Part shown: piece by piece, positions 39,001-50,100 of the stretch
Position numbering within the stretch: position 1 is the first letter of the stretch
Layout of the letters: each line of letters starts with the position of its first letter
Program-made: the position numbers and the translations under genes
Source of the DNA: Synchiropus splendidus
Lineage: Eukaryota > Chordata > Actinopteri > Syngnathiformes > Callionymidae
Reading direction: 5' to 3'
DNA: 64,000 nucleotides
Assembly (NCBI RefSeq): GCF_027744825.2
Contig: NC_071348.1
Coordinates: 265,501 to 329,500 of the forward strand
The notes under the pieces: model-generated
Told to the model about the DNA's origin: nothing
Databases searched by the model: none
The model's input: only the letters and a program-made list of their open reading frames with translations

Positions 39001-39468
39001 CGTCTCATCGGTCTCCTCACCGAGACAGCGCTCCGGCCGTGGAAGCGAAAAGTGGCGTCTCCTCTGAGCTCTTGTCCCCAGCCGCTTGAGCGCTAATTCA
39101 ATGTGACAGTTTTCCACCCGAGTGACACCAGCGTTCCCTGCACTTCACAGCTGATCGACCCGAGCGCTGCGCCCAAAACTCGCCGTGGACGCGGGGAGTA
39201 TGTTGTGATGGCGGGGCATTGTTGTGGCCGAGACGTCCCAGAAACCGAGAAGAAAAATGGAGTCGAATGTTGACATCCACCAGTGTGTAACCAACACTGA
39301 CCTGTGTGTCTGCAGGTGACGGAGGAGACCAGTCGTGTCCTGCTGACCCTGGGCTACGTGTGCACCTGTCGGGGGATCATTCATGTGAAGGGCAAGGGCC
39401 AACTCAAGACCTTCTTCGTCCACACGGAGATGACCCGCTCACCGTCCCAGGGCAATCTTATGCCGTGA
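21054..39468 (+). CDS. adcy2: Adenylate cyclase type 2, complete
   Basis: Twenty-five exons give 1,101 residues (human ADCY2 is about 1,090). The enzyme makes cAMP from ATP at the plasma membrane under G-protein control, and type 2 is Gs- and G-beta-gamma-stimulated. Exons: 21054-21275, 23967-24164, 29816-29977, 30967-31116, 32416-32564, 32865-32976, 33089-33216, 33440-33598, 33890-34022, 34078-34254, 34321-34364, 34479-34559, 34714-34783, 34842-34939, 35006-35090, 35558-35695, 36220-36339, 36398-36582, 36969-37053, 37475-37633, 37779-37925, 37992-38102, 38212-38326, 38678-38802, 39316-39468. Order: cytosolic N-terminus, six membrane helices, C1 domain, six helices with a luminal NSSNET glycosylation site, C2 domain. 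The start [12 protein letters not shown] matches the vertebrate ADCY2 start. An in-frame ATG at 20889 would add 55 residues. Intron 11 uses a GC donor. The a/b teleost paralogue is not resolved. Confidence 0.95.
21590..22115 (-). mobile_element. LINE-1-like ORF2 C-terminus in adcy2 intron 1
   Basis: Read on the minus strand from about 22115, the sequence encodes [20 protein letters not shown] followed by [18 protein letters not shown]. This resembles the WKS...LxxLLxxLxxEK motif at the end of L1/Tx1 ORF2 proteins. The remaining ~400 bp toward 21590 are A/T-rich and would be the 3' UTR. Several frame breaks show it is dead. The exact family is unknown. Confidence 0.6.
22379..22730 (+). repeat. 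(GT)n microsatellite in adcy2 intron 1
   Basis: About 350 bp of GT with regular CT interruptions, giving GTGTGTCTGTGTGTGTCTCT-type units. It ends in GCGTGTGGTGAGTGGTGT, the same flank that closes the array at 20180-20573. Long ORFs through it on either strand are composition artefacts. Confidence 0.95.
27421..28934. repeat. Long inverted repeat in adcy2 intron 2
   Basis: The left arm at about 27421-27660 returns as the reverse complement at about 28620-28934. Long near-identical blocks include AGAGAACCTGTGAGGACCTC, AAAGAAGCAGGGATCCAGAG and ATAAACACGCGGCT. The arms are about 240-310 bp with a few indels. The 0.95 kb between them holds a LINE reverse-transcriptase remnant. A paired DNA-transposon terminus or a fold-back element is likely. 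No target-site duplication was found. Confidence 0.78.
27850..28200 (-). mobile_element. LINE reverse-transcriptase fragment between the inverted-repeat arms
   Basis: The minus strand encodes [20 protein letters not shown] followed by LLMVFKAC. This matches the HITPVLxxLHWLPVxxRIxFK motif near the end of L2/CR1-type reverse transcriptases. The flanking frame is degraded. It is a dead fragment nested within the repeat pair. Confidence 0.6.
30019..30142 (+). repeat. (GT)n microsatellite in adcy2 intron 3
   Basis: About 120 bp of GT with GAGT, GC and CT interruptions, starting some 40 bp after the exon 3 donor. It is the third GT array within adcy2 and its upstream region. Confidence 0.93.
30816..30869. 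repeat. Perfect 20-bp hairpin in adcy2 intron 3
   Basis: AACCAACCCGTCCCGGATGA (30816-30835) is followed after 14 bases by its exact reverse complement (30850-30869). The stem is GC-rich and uninterrupted. It directly follows a short poly-C/poly-A stretch. It is about 100 bp before the exon 4 acceptor. Confidence 0.92.
31665..31980 (+). repeat. 12-bp GCAGGTCTCCGC minisatellite in adcy2 intron 4
   Basis: About 25 copies of a 12-base unit GCAGGTCTCCGC, with C/T variation at two positions and a few CGCACC or CGTACC inserts, run head to tail. All frames are open across it because the period is a multiple of three. The resulting repetitive ORFs are artefacts. Confidence 0.95.
32416..34254 (+). other. 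adcy2: adcy2 C1 catalytic half (exons 5-10)
   Basis: Exons 5-10 encode the C1a domain. [16 protein letters not shown] holds the first metal-binding aspartate (exon 6), and [14 protein letters not shown] the second (exon 7). [20 protein letters not shown] and [15 protein letters not shown] (exon 8) complete the fold. Exons 9-10 lead into C1b with the [20 protein letters not shown] segment. Both metal residues expected of C1 are present, so this half appears functional. Confidence 0.9.
35994..36029 (+). repeat. (CA)n microsatellite in adcy2 intron 16
   Basis: A clean CA array of about 17 copies lies midway in the 524 bp intron between exons 16 and 17. A much shorter CA run follows near 36170. 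Confidence 0.9.
37475..39468 (+). other. adcy2: adcy2 C2 catalytic half (exons 20-25)
   Basis: The C2a domain contains [19 protein letters not shown] (exon 21) and [18 protein letters not shown] (exon 22), which carries the purine-recognition lysine. [13 protein letters not shown] is in exon 23. [20 protein letters not shown] and [14 protein letters not shown] (exon 24) carry the catalytic Asn and Arg. The last exon ends ...[14 protein letters not shown] before TGA. All residues normally contributed by C2 are visible. Confidence 0.9.
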
Positions 39469-39487
39469 AAGTGTGGCTGGCCAGGTG

Positions 39488-40660
39488 AGGTGGAGGAGGA
39501 GAGGGAGGAGAAGAGGGAGGAGGGGAGGAGAAGAAGAAGTGAGAAGAGGAGGGGGAGAGGGAGGAGAAGAGGGAGGAGGGGAGGAGAAGAAGAAGTGAGA
39601 AGAGGAGGGGGAGAGGGAGAGGAGAAGAGGGAGGAGAAGAGGGAGGAGGGGAGGAGAAGAAGAAGTGAGAAGAGGAGGGGGAGAGGGAGGAGAAGAGGGA
39701 GGAGAAGAGGGAGGAGAAGAGGAGGGGGAGAGGGAGGAGAAGAAGACGAGAAGAGGCAAGAGGAGGAGAAGATAAGGGGGAGAGGGAGGAGAAGAAGAGG
39801 AGAAGAGGCAAGAGGAGGAGAAGATAAGGGGGAGAGGGAGGAGAAGAGGGAGGAGGGGAGGAGAAGAAGAAGTGAGAAGAGGAGGGGGAGAGGGAGGAGA
39901 AGAGAAGAAGAAGTGAGAAGAGGAGGGGGAGAGGGAGGAGAAGAGGGAGGAGGGGAGGAGAAGAAGAAGTGAGAAGAGGAGGGGGAGAGGGAGAGGAGAA
40001 GAGGGAGGAGAAGAGGGAGGAGGGGAGGAGAAGAAGAAGTGAGAAGAGGAGGGGGAGAGGGAGAGGAGAAGAGGGAGGAGAAGAGGGAGGAGGGGAGGAG
40101 AAGAAGAAGTGAGAAGAGGAGGGGGAGAGGGAGGAGAAGAGGGAGGAGGGGAGGAGAAGAAGAAGTGAGAAGAGGAGGGGGAGAGGGAGAGGAGAAGAGG
40201 GAGGAGAAGAGGGAGGAGGGGAGGAGAAGAAGAAGTGAGAAGAGGAGGGGGAGAGGGAGGAGAAGAGGGAGGAGAAGAGGAGGGGGAGAGGGAGGAGAAG
40301 AGGGAGGAGAAGAGGAGGGGGAGAGGGAGGAGAAGAGGGAGGAGAAGAAGAAGTGAGAAGAGGAGGGGAGAGGGAGGAGAAGAGGCAAGAGGAGGAGAAG
40401 AGGAGGGGGAGAGGGAGGAGAAGAAGAGGAGAAGAGGCAAGAGGAGGAGAAGAGGAGGGGGAGAGGGAAGAGAAGAGGGAGGAGGGGAGGAGAAGAAGAA
40501 GTGGGAAGAGGAGGAGGAGGAGGAGAAGAGGGAGGAGAAGAGAAGGGGAGGGGGAGGAGAAGAGGGAGCAGGGAAGAGGAGGTGGAAGAGAGAAGGGGGG
40601 AGGAGGGAAGAGGAGAAGAGGGAGCAGGAGGAGGATGGGGAGGAGGAGAGGCCCTGAGGT
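39488..40660 (+). repeat. 1.15-kb polypurine minisatellite in the adcy2 3' UTR
   Basis: Starting 20 bases after the adcy2 stop, about 1,170 bp consist almost only of A and G on the plus strand. The degenerate unit contains GAAGAAGAAGTGAGAAGAGG and GAGGGGGAGAGGGAGGAGAA, recurring at roughly 40-70 bp spacing. Long Glu/Arg ORFs on plus and Ser/Pro/Leu ORFs on minus are composition artefacts. The tract would be transcribed as purine-rich RNA within the adcy2 messenger. Confidence 0.95.
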
Positions 40661-41012
40661 GGCCTCGCCCATGCTCTTGCCTCCCAACCTCAGGGCAAAG
40701 CCGTGCTCATCACCATGCAGCCAGTGCCGTGACCCAGTGAGCGGCAGGAGCCTCTCCAGTCGGCAGTTCTCATGCGAGCAACGGGTGGGCGTGTGTGTGC
40801 AACACGCCACATGCTGGAGAGCTTTCCACACTGATGCTCAGGCGACCTTTAGGCTGTTGCTGCACCGGCGGGGACCAGCCAACCTGGCTGCGGACATTCT
40901 GGGAGCGAGTGTATGTCATGTGGTGGAAGCCTTGTTCCTGCAGGTGGTGCTTCACTCAAGTGCGCTGGTTATTGGCAGCGTCAGGACGTGGAGACAGGGC
41001 CGCGCTCCATCT

Positions 41013-41018
41013 TTTATT
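41013..41018 (-). terminator. dnah5 poly(A) signal (minus strand AATAAA)
   Basis: TTTATT on the plus strand reads AATAAA on the minus strand, about 107 bases after the dnah5 stop codon. It lies upstream (in plus coordinates) of the adcy2 signal, so the two convergent transcripts overlap. Confidence 0.55.
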
Positions 41019-41069
41019 TTATAGCGTTTTTCCATGTTTGGACCATGCCATTGGTTTTGTAAAAACTTC

Positions 41070-41075
41070 AATAAA
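41070..41075 (+). terminator. adcy2 poly(A) signal AATAAA
   Basis: AATAAA in TTCAATAAAGATTTC lies 1.6 kb past the adcy2 stop. A GT/T-rich stretch (TCTGGTTTTTTTGCTGG) follows within 30 bases, as expected of a downstream element. The dnah5 stop codon is only 50 bases further. Confidence 0.65.
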
Positions 41076-41124
41076 GATTTCTATGTATTTCAGTCGCTCT
41101 GGTTTTTTTGCTGGCGACACACGC

Positions 41125-44100
41125 TCACTTGACGTCACAGAGCAGAGCCACGCCTCGGAGGATCCAGTGCTCGGGTGGAACGCAGGTCTTCAGGTCCACA
41201 GGGGCGATGTAGTTCAGGTCCGTCCTCACTGGCTTCTTGTAGATGGGACAGGAGTAGAGCCGCGGATCTTTGGAACCTGTGAGACACACACATCCACCAT
41301 AGAGATGAGGATCAGCACATGCGGCTCGGGCCCTGCCGGGGGCCAAATCCATCCTGCCATTTTGTGGGCTTTGAACAGATCAGACTGTCCTCACCAACTA
41401 GCATCTCACAATGACGTGTTAAGCGCAGGTAACTTGAAACTTGGACACCTCTGGAGCGCGGGGTCACGCACCTGAGGTTTCTCTGTGGTCTGACTGATGG
41501 TGGCCAGAGACTGACAGAACGAGAGCTGGAATGAGTTTTCTCTGCAGTGTGGCTGGGCCAGAGCCAGTTGGAGGAGGAGGAGTCCCTGGAGTGGGACACG
41601 TGGGCCTCCAGCACCACCCGAGCTTGGATTGGCGGTGGATGAACGACCTCTTTCATGGGGGCAAACTCAAATTTGTGGCGGGTTTCACCATTCGTGTCAT
41701 GTTTCTGAAGTGAAGACAGAAGCCGCCTGAGCACGTGTCCCGGGCGCCTGCCTCTGGACACGCGTGTCTGGATGACGTTCAGCGGTAATTGGAACATCAC
41801 TGGTGTCCCAGGAGGCCTCGCTCGCCGGCGTCTCTTAGCTACCTGCATCTACCCAGAACTCTGTGTCTCACGCTGCCGCTGCCGCTGCTGCAGGGACCTC
41901 AGTGTTGTCCACGCAGCAGCGGTGCATTTGTGGCATCCAAATATCGAGCAGACAGTGGCAAGGATGGCGGGCAGAGAAGCATAGGATTAAAGCAGGAGTA
42001 TAGAGCAACGTTTTTCAACCTGGCCAACAGCCTGGCAACAGAACAGGCCAGTGTCAGTCGCTGCAGTGTTTCACAAATGAATAGGGGTTTTCTGTAGCAC
42101 TTTAAGCACAAGTGCACTTTGGCCCAGGCTCCTGTGGTGGTGAGCCCCGGGACAAGGGTGCCGTGGCTAAGAGAAAGGCTGGAAACCACTGGCATGGAGC
42201 ATGTGAAACCCTCACCGTTGTTCTCCGCAAACATCCGGATCACAGGCATCATCTCGAACAGGACTTTGGCTTTGGATTCCACCAGTCGGCAGCTGCGGCG
42301 GTCCCAGCCGGCCCCTTCCAGGTACAGGCCGTAGACGTAGACGCCCTCAGAGGGCGGGCGACTCACGTCCTCCCGCATCCACTTGGTCACCTCATTGCAC
42401 AGCACCATGCGATCCAGGGCCCAGCCTTTGTTTGCTCGGGTGATTTCCTGCCACACAGAGAGCGAGAGATAAAGAGGCGCCGCTCCATCCAAGAGGGCCG
42501 CTAGAAGTCTTTTGGTTTCACCCCTGTGGGCTCAGTTTGAACCCATGAGCCACGTATGGTGGCAGCAGTGAGTCAGTGAACTGACCTGGCAGCTGCAAAT
42601 CTGTGATAGTCACCAACTATGGAGAAGTTCTTGGAAAGAAACAATGATAAAGAAAGTGATGGCGCCCCCTACAGGAAACACTGTTCATGAAAGCACCTGT
42701 TGGAGCAGTTTTCAATAATTTTATGGCGATACTTTTACTTATTTCTTCTTTGGAGTTTTAGTAAAATATATATATATATATTTTTTTTTTATTTTTAAAT
42801 GTATTATTTACCTTTATGATATTTAGACATGGTTTTATTCTATTTATTGTTTTCGGAACTGTATTCGTTTTTTCCAGTTTTCCCAACAGTTTGCACCAAG
42901 TGGATTTTTTTATTTGTATTTTTATTTTGTAAATTTGATGAATATGACTTGCACCTGGTTCTGCTGCTGGTTGGACTTTTCAAAGACAAATCTTTGTGAT
43001 GATCTTATGGTTTCATGTCATTTGACAAGGTTTTGGTTTGTTTACGTGTCAGTAGATGAAATATGGTTGTTGATCACAAATGAAAGCGAGAGGGATGAAT
43101 CGGTTCTATCACTGGAATTGGCCTGAGCGGTGCTTGTGGGGAGAGCGGCGACACGAGTGAGCGGACCTCAGTTGTGAGCAGGAGACACGAGTCACGCAGC
43201 CTAAAGCTGGGGGGTAGTGGAACACAACTACTGCGACACGATCCGAGGTGAGCTCCAGACAGGGTTCTCTTCAACATGCGCGACGCAACTCTTTGCTAAC
43301 CCGCGAACCGCGCTGGGCGGCAGAGCATGGGGCATGGCCTACCTGTTTCATGGCTGTCAGGAAGCCCTGCGGGTTGAAGAAGCCGGTCATCCAAAAACAG
43401 TTGGGTCGCCCATCAAAGATCCAGGCCTGGAACTGTCGGTTCCGCTCCACCAGCTCAGTGAACCAGAAGCCAAGGGTGCTGGAAGCCCACGATGCCTGAT
43501 GGAGACAGAGCGGCAAAGACGCGAGGGAAAGGTGAGCGGGCGACGAGTTGCTGGAGAAAGAGGAGAGACTCTGTGTGTTGTGCCGCCGCTGAGACGAGTC
43601 TGTGTCGCCCCCACCTTCTTCCAGCGCTCAGGGATGCGCGCGTCATACATGCAGTCCAGAGCATCGCGCAGGTTCTCGCTCATGACGACGGTGCCGTCGA
43701 TGGCCAACTTGAGGTCGGTCAGAGTGTTTCGGACCAGAACTATGACTCTTTGCATCCGGTCGAGCTCCTGCCGGAGGAAGATGTTCATGGGTTGAAGAGC
43801 TCCCATTTTTTGGAGGCGCTCCATCACCTGGGGGAGGATTCGGAAAGACTGTTGTTTCTGTGTTGTTCAGCAGCAAAACGGCTCTTGCAGCCGATTCCTA
43901 CTGCGCTAGCGCAACCTCAGGGGGCAGATGCACTCACTTCGAAGGGCACGTAGTCGGCTGGAAGTTTCTCCAACATGTCGTCAGCCAGCCGAGCGACCAC
44001 AGCCTCCCTGGTTTCTCCGCCCCCAGACGAGCTGTCCTTGGGCTGGATGCTGACAATGGTGTCCAGGACGTCTTCAGCCAGTTTGCTCTGGTAGGTGATG

Positions 44101-47100
44101 TCGGCATTCGTGTGCAGACCAAAGACCTCCGGGGTGTCGTAAGCCGGCAGACTCTGTGAATGAGAATGATCGGGAGTTCTGTGACAGCGGCCCTGGAGGC
44201 TCCACTTCCACAGGATTTCTGTGTGTCAGAGGAGAGGGGCAGAGGAGAATAGAGACTCAGACAGGGACTTTAGCTCGCCATCTTTGGGTTGGTTTACGAG
44301 CCGAGAACTCCATCATGGATTTGAAGCAGCAGCCAGGGAGGACAGGAAGAAGACCTGTCCGACCTATCCTGCTGAGGAAGACGCAGGGATCAGCAAGGCT
44401 GTCCAGCCAAGGAGAGGGAGGTGTTGTGCTCTTCTCTGGAAGTGAGTCGACGAGCAAACTTTGGGAAAAAGCTCGGCAATTAAGATGAAGAAGGAAGTCA
44501 GGACCTTAGAGAAGGAGGGCAACGTCACGGGTGGATGGAGCAGAACGGAGCTGAGAGACAGAGCTGCTAACTGGGAACCTCTCTCCCTGCTGACACGTGC
44601 GGAACACAACTCCTCCTGCAGCTCAGGCATCATGGGACTGAGAGAGGAGCTGAGAAGTGACGCAGGAAATTCTCCTCAAGTTATCGGCGCTCTTCCGCCG
44701 ATGATCCATTACTCACAGAGACGACGAATGACCACTTCGATATATTGACTCCCTGCAACCTGATGACGGGATCTTCCAGTCATTTTGAAAGAGACAGACA
44801 GAGGAAGTCAGGGGCATCAGAGTGCTACGTGAGCGAGGCACACAACACGGATGAGCTCACTGCGGCGGAGGCCGAGTGACGCCTTCATTTGTCCAAGTCG
44901 GCACGCTTCCAAGAGCCATGGACTTGTGACGGTGGCGCTCTACATGGAGGGTTTGGTGCCGCAGCAGTGCAGCTCAGACGTGAGGCTGAATATTAAACAC
45001 ACGCAGATTGAATTGGATCAAAGAGTGGAATCCTGCACTTGGTGACGGGGCGGGAGAGCACTGCGGCGGGGGCATCCTCGTGAGGACCGAGATGAAAATC
45101 TCCGACCCTGTGATTTCAACTCTGCTTCCTTTCATTGGAAGCCAGCGTCATATCAAGGGTGACGCCGCTGAGCTGATGGACAGTGAGTGGAGAAAATAAG
45201 ATAAGAAGATAAGTGAAGGCTGAACCTGCGTGGGGGGAGCTGTGGGATGGGTGGGCTCCCCACTCTGGCTGGCACAGGCGCGCTCAGCCTGGCAGGTGGT
45301 AATGACAAACAAACATGCTAGAAAGCGCTTCACAGAGGCGGGAGCTGACCTGGATGTAGGAGAGATACTGGTCCACGCTGCCACACTCGGGGATGGAGTA
45401 TCCTTTGTAAAAGTTGAAGTCTGCGGCAAACATTTCCTCGCTGAACCAAACTTTTGCAAAAGTGTTGAGGAGACGCTTGTCGTAGTCGTCAGTCACTCGA
45501 CCGCCGTACTGGATTTCTCCAATCATGTACCGGACGGTGCTCCAGGAGACGCCCTGAGAGACACGAGTCAGCCTCTTTGTACGTGACTGGGTTGTCTGGC
45601 GCCACTGCGGCTCTGACCTTTTTGACATCCATGTCGTCCAGGTGGTTCTGCACGAACTGGACGGTGGCGTTGTAGTCGGCCTGGTTGAACTCGTAGGGGA
45701 TGTTCCACCCCAGAGGGCCGTACTTTCTTCTCTCCTGCACTGTGCTGTGAAGGAAGGCCACGGTGTACAACATGGGCCTCCACTGAGTCATGCTGAAGAC
45801 GTCCAGAAGGTCCTGGTTGATGCCTTGGAAATGAATCAGACAAGTGAAGCGAGCTTTAAAGGACGCTAGTTGAACATGCCAGCTCTGCTGAATCTTCCGC
45901 GCTGTGCCATTTCCCATAAGAACCTGGCGCTCCGCATCTGCCCTGAGTGAGAGGAGCAGCACCAGAGGCTCACCTGATGATCAAGGCTGATCAGGCCCTT
46001 GTAATAGAACACTGATCAGGCACAGGAGCAGAGAGGCGCTGTTCGGCGCACGAGCCCACTACGTTCATCAGCTCATACCTCCGTAGGTCCTCTTGAGCCC
46101 CGCCTTCAAGCCCTGCGGCGGTTCGCTGGTGAACTTGATGGACATCTGCAGCAGGGCGATGGGGAAGTGCTTGTGGACCTCAGTGGTCATCCACAGTCGG
46201 AAGCCGCCATGGATGAATTCCGCCTCAGTCACCATGTCCATGAGCTCGGACATGAAGTCCAGACCCAGGTGGCAGTTCTGGAGAAGAGCCCAGCCGCCCT
46301 GGGGAAGACAAGGTTCGTGAACGTGCATGGCCGCGGGACCACGTGAACCTCTGTCTCACGTTAGCCATGTTGTGCTGCAGAAGCTTGCAGGCGTGGATTT
46401 CCTGTCCCTGTCCCATGGAGATGTATCGCGTCTCCATCTTCAGCCGCTTCCCCAGAGCTATGATGGAGTCCGTCGGATCAGAACCCATAGACAGAAAGCA
46501 GACGAGAGGCGTCCGTGGGTCGGACTCCTCCCAGGTCTTCTCCAGGTCCAGGACGACGCCCTCGGCGTACTTCTCCCCCATGGAGTCCATGACGTATTTA
46601 CGAGCCTTTAGACGACAAGTGCACGGAACAAAATGAGAATGATCCAAATGTCAGAAAGAGAGCGGCCTCAGTCAAAACCAACTGGACTGTTGCCATAGCA
46701 GCTGAACACACCTGGACTCAGGAAAGTCTGACATAGGAAATGTGTAGAACAGTCCAAATGCATCGTCTCAGTTTGCGTTTGAGACAGCGGTGGAAGTGTG
46801 ACCAAGTCAAAACTGAGTCACCGCCAAGAATTGAAGAGGAAATAAGCGGGCGAAAGGCCTAAACAGCCGTCCACTCTAAAACCAGACCTGTGGTCTCACC
46901 TGGGCGATGGTTCTGTCGGGGCACCAGCAGCGTATGAGAAGCAGCCGCCTGAAACAGTCCAGAGCCTGGTCGTAGGAATTGGGCAGCACCTCCTCCTCTG
47001 GCGCTGCTTTATCGAACCACAGCTTCCACTGCTTCTCATTACGGCTTATCTGGCAACACACGCACGCACACACGCACCGGTGAAACTAAAGCCAAGTGGC

Positions 47101-50100
47101 ATCAGGATCAAAGGGAAACAGGCTGGACTGTGGCGACAGGACTGATCAAATGTCCTCCGAGTCTGTTGAATATTGAAATGTATTCACAGCACACTGGCTG
47201 GAATATGAGGGCCCTGATGTGTTGGATAACCAGCTGGGGGTTTCTCACGACCGATCCACTTCCAACAAAATGTCCCACTCACCCACAGCGACTCACCTCC
47301 GTCAGACAGCCAACTGGAGCGGCGGAATCGCCCATCGATCACGCGGCAGAGCAGTTAAAGAATGAATGGACGTCAACACGCCGAGCCTCCGAGAACACAC
47401 AAACCCACTCCTGCCAGCGCAGGCTATGCTAATATGCTTCACTAATCGCCGAGTCCATATGTGCACAGGCGAGCGGCCGCCGTCCCTAATGAACCAGGGC
47501 CCAGCAGGAAATAGGGAAAAGCAGCTCAAAGGCAGAAGACCATGTCAGATAACAAGGTTTTGGAAGACGGCACGAGAGGTCAAACACAGGCAATGAACGA
47601 GGGCTGACATCAAGGCTTCACGTGGACCAGGTCCGCCCGGAATCTCTCTCTTTCTGCTTGTCTCCTGGATCAGGCTTTCAGATTTCAATCCCAGGCCAAT
47701 GCAACCTTGCATGCGCGTGCACCGTGCGGGAGTGTGTGTATTTGCGCGCCCGTCTTGGACGGTGAGGATTGGCTTTTGAGGGTTAAAACTTCAAAATAAC
47801 CGGGTCATTATAATAGGGTTTTAAGTTGGTTCAGAGTCCAGGTTAAGGTGAGGCATGTGTTTTGAAAGGTTAGGTCTTGGGGGTGAGGCTGGGGTCGCCA
47901 CGATGTGCCCGGCTGTGTGCACGTGCGTGAGCTTCTACCTGATCCAGTATGTCAGAGAAGTGCTGCAGCTTGCTGAGCTCCACTAGATTCAGCCAGGTCA
48001 TGTCCAGGATCCATTTGGCTGGTTTCTGCGGACACGCCTTCAGATCCAAAGAAGCCCCTCCTGCACGACATCAACACCACAAAGACAGACAAATCTGAAT
48101 GAGGATTTTATCCCCATCTGTCTCGAGGCGTTTCAGGAATTATATATTCAAACGTGTTCCGGCCGCCGAAGGCACAAAACTGGATTTCTAAATGAATACA
48201 TTTGAGGTCAGGTCAGTTTAACCGGAGCAGATCAGGCTGGTTCGCCATGAGACGGAGCTGACCGGAGATTGTGGGTTACCTTTTATGAGCGTGAGGAATT
48301 CCTGGTGTTTGACCTTGCCGTTTTGCATGTCGATCTTCAGCGTCAGCAGCAGGGTGAAGAGGAACTTGTGCTCCTCGTACAGGCCTCGCACCGCGTACTT
48401 GAAGACCTGGAAGGTCATGAGCTCGATGATGTTGGCGATTCGCTTGCTGGTGACTGGGGTCTTGGTTGACCTGTTTGAGAACACGGAGCGATGACTCAGC
48501 ACAAACATAAACCCCAAGTGAAAAGTCCGGAAATGTTATCCAATGAAAATCATTATCATCGGTGAAGAGCGCTCTTCCTAAGGTCGTCCCCAGCCAATAT
48601 GGTGCTGCAAAAGTCAAAGTCAGTCGTTGACCTTGCGGCATCCGGTGTGGAAATCAGGGTCAAAGGTTCTGCTGCTCCAGTTACACCTTTTTACGAATGA
48701 GAAGATTGAAGGCACTCACCTGGCCAGGGACAGGTCAAAGAGACCCAGAAACTGTCTGAGGGAGGTCTGGTACATGACATTGACCATGCTCATTTCTGTG
48801 ATCAGGAAGTACAATATACTGCCCCTGGTGGCCACTGAAATCACAAGCAGACCTTGACGTCAATGGAACTGGACACTACATTGTCAGCCTCCACGACTCA
48901 CCGGGTCGATACTCCTCTCTGGCAGTGTTGATCTGGACCTCAGTCTCGGCGGCGATGTGAAGTTTCTGAGAGACCTCTTCTGCCGTGCACTTGGCGTTAC
49001 TCAGCACAACAATCAGGCTCTCGTCTTCCACCAAAGAGCCCTACGCACAAACACTATCAGGTCAGAGCGACTGCTCACTCCAGTGCCAGTCGCCCACTTG
49101 CCTGTGTGCTGGTGAGTCGATAGAGCAGGTTGTCTTCAAGCTCCTTCATCTTTCTCTTGTTCATCGTGACGTCCTCGAGAAGATCAGTCCTCTCCTTCTC
49201 CAGTTCCTTAGATCATATCAAAGCAAACCCTGAGAGTCTGACGCATCTTCATCTATTCTATCTCAGGCTGAAAACGCGTTTTGTGCATTGTGCCACAACT
49301 TCTCAGGGAAGCTTCAGAACATGAAATTTTCACCTCCCACTATAGCAGAAAGGCTCTTTCTAGTAGTTGCTAAGCTGTCTGAAGTGTTTTTCGAAAGTTA
49401 TCAACACTTTTATGTTTGGTGTTCCGAAACCCACCTGATCTCAGGCTGAAAACGCGTTTTGTGCAGAACATGAAATTGACAGAACATCCACCGTGTGCAA
49501 GCCTCTTTCTCATCAGCTTTTAACACACACCTCATCAGGACAAAGAGGCAGTTAGGATGAGCTCCGTGACCTTCACTAAACACTATTGATTTGCACTGTC
49601 AGCACTGCTGGCGAGGAGCGAGCCCTCCTGTTCTATTGTCCTGCCTGGACACAGTAGCAGTGAGGAACCAGGCTCCGAGGCACATGAGCAAAAGACCTGC
49701 TTCTCTGTGAGGATGACTCGGCCCAGCAGCTGGTCCTCCAGTCCTCTCATGGTGACGGTGAAGTCGATGATGGAGGTGCGGGCGCTGACCTCAGGGGTGT
49801 AGCATGGGTTAGGCAGCTTGGTGGTCACGTACAGTCTGAAGCCCTTCATCACTTCCACCTCTTTGTCTCCAATTTTCACCTGCGGGAGAAAGTGATGGCG
49901 AGGAAACAGGAGCCAGTGAAGGAGTGAAAGCAGAGAGCGAGCTTTTGACCAGAGGCAGCAGGAGGGGCAGATTTGTGTGCGCCTGCTTACGTGTTAACAT
50001 GCACGCGAGTCAGGTTTGAGTCACTCATGGCAGTTTAACTTCTTGTGCAAAGCCCCGCCCTCCCGCCTCACAGCAGGGTATTAATAGACATGAACTTTCT

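Noticed and set aside
39381..40831. Very long ORFs (up to 457 codons) on both strands
   Set aside because: They lie in the polypurine tract, encode only Glu/Arg/Gly or Ser/Pro/Leu runs and reflect composition, not a protein.
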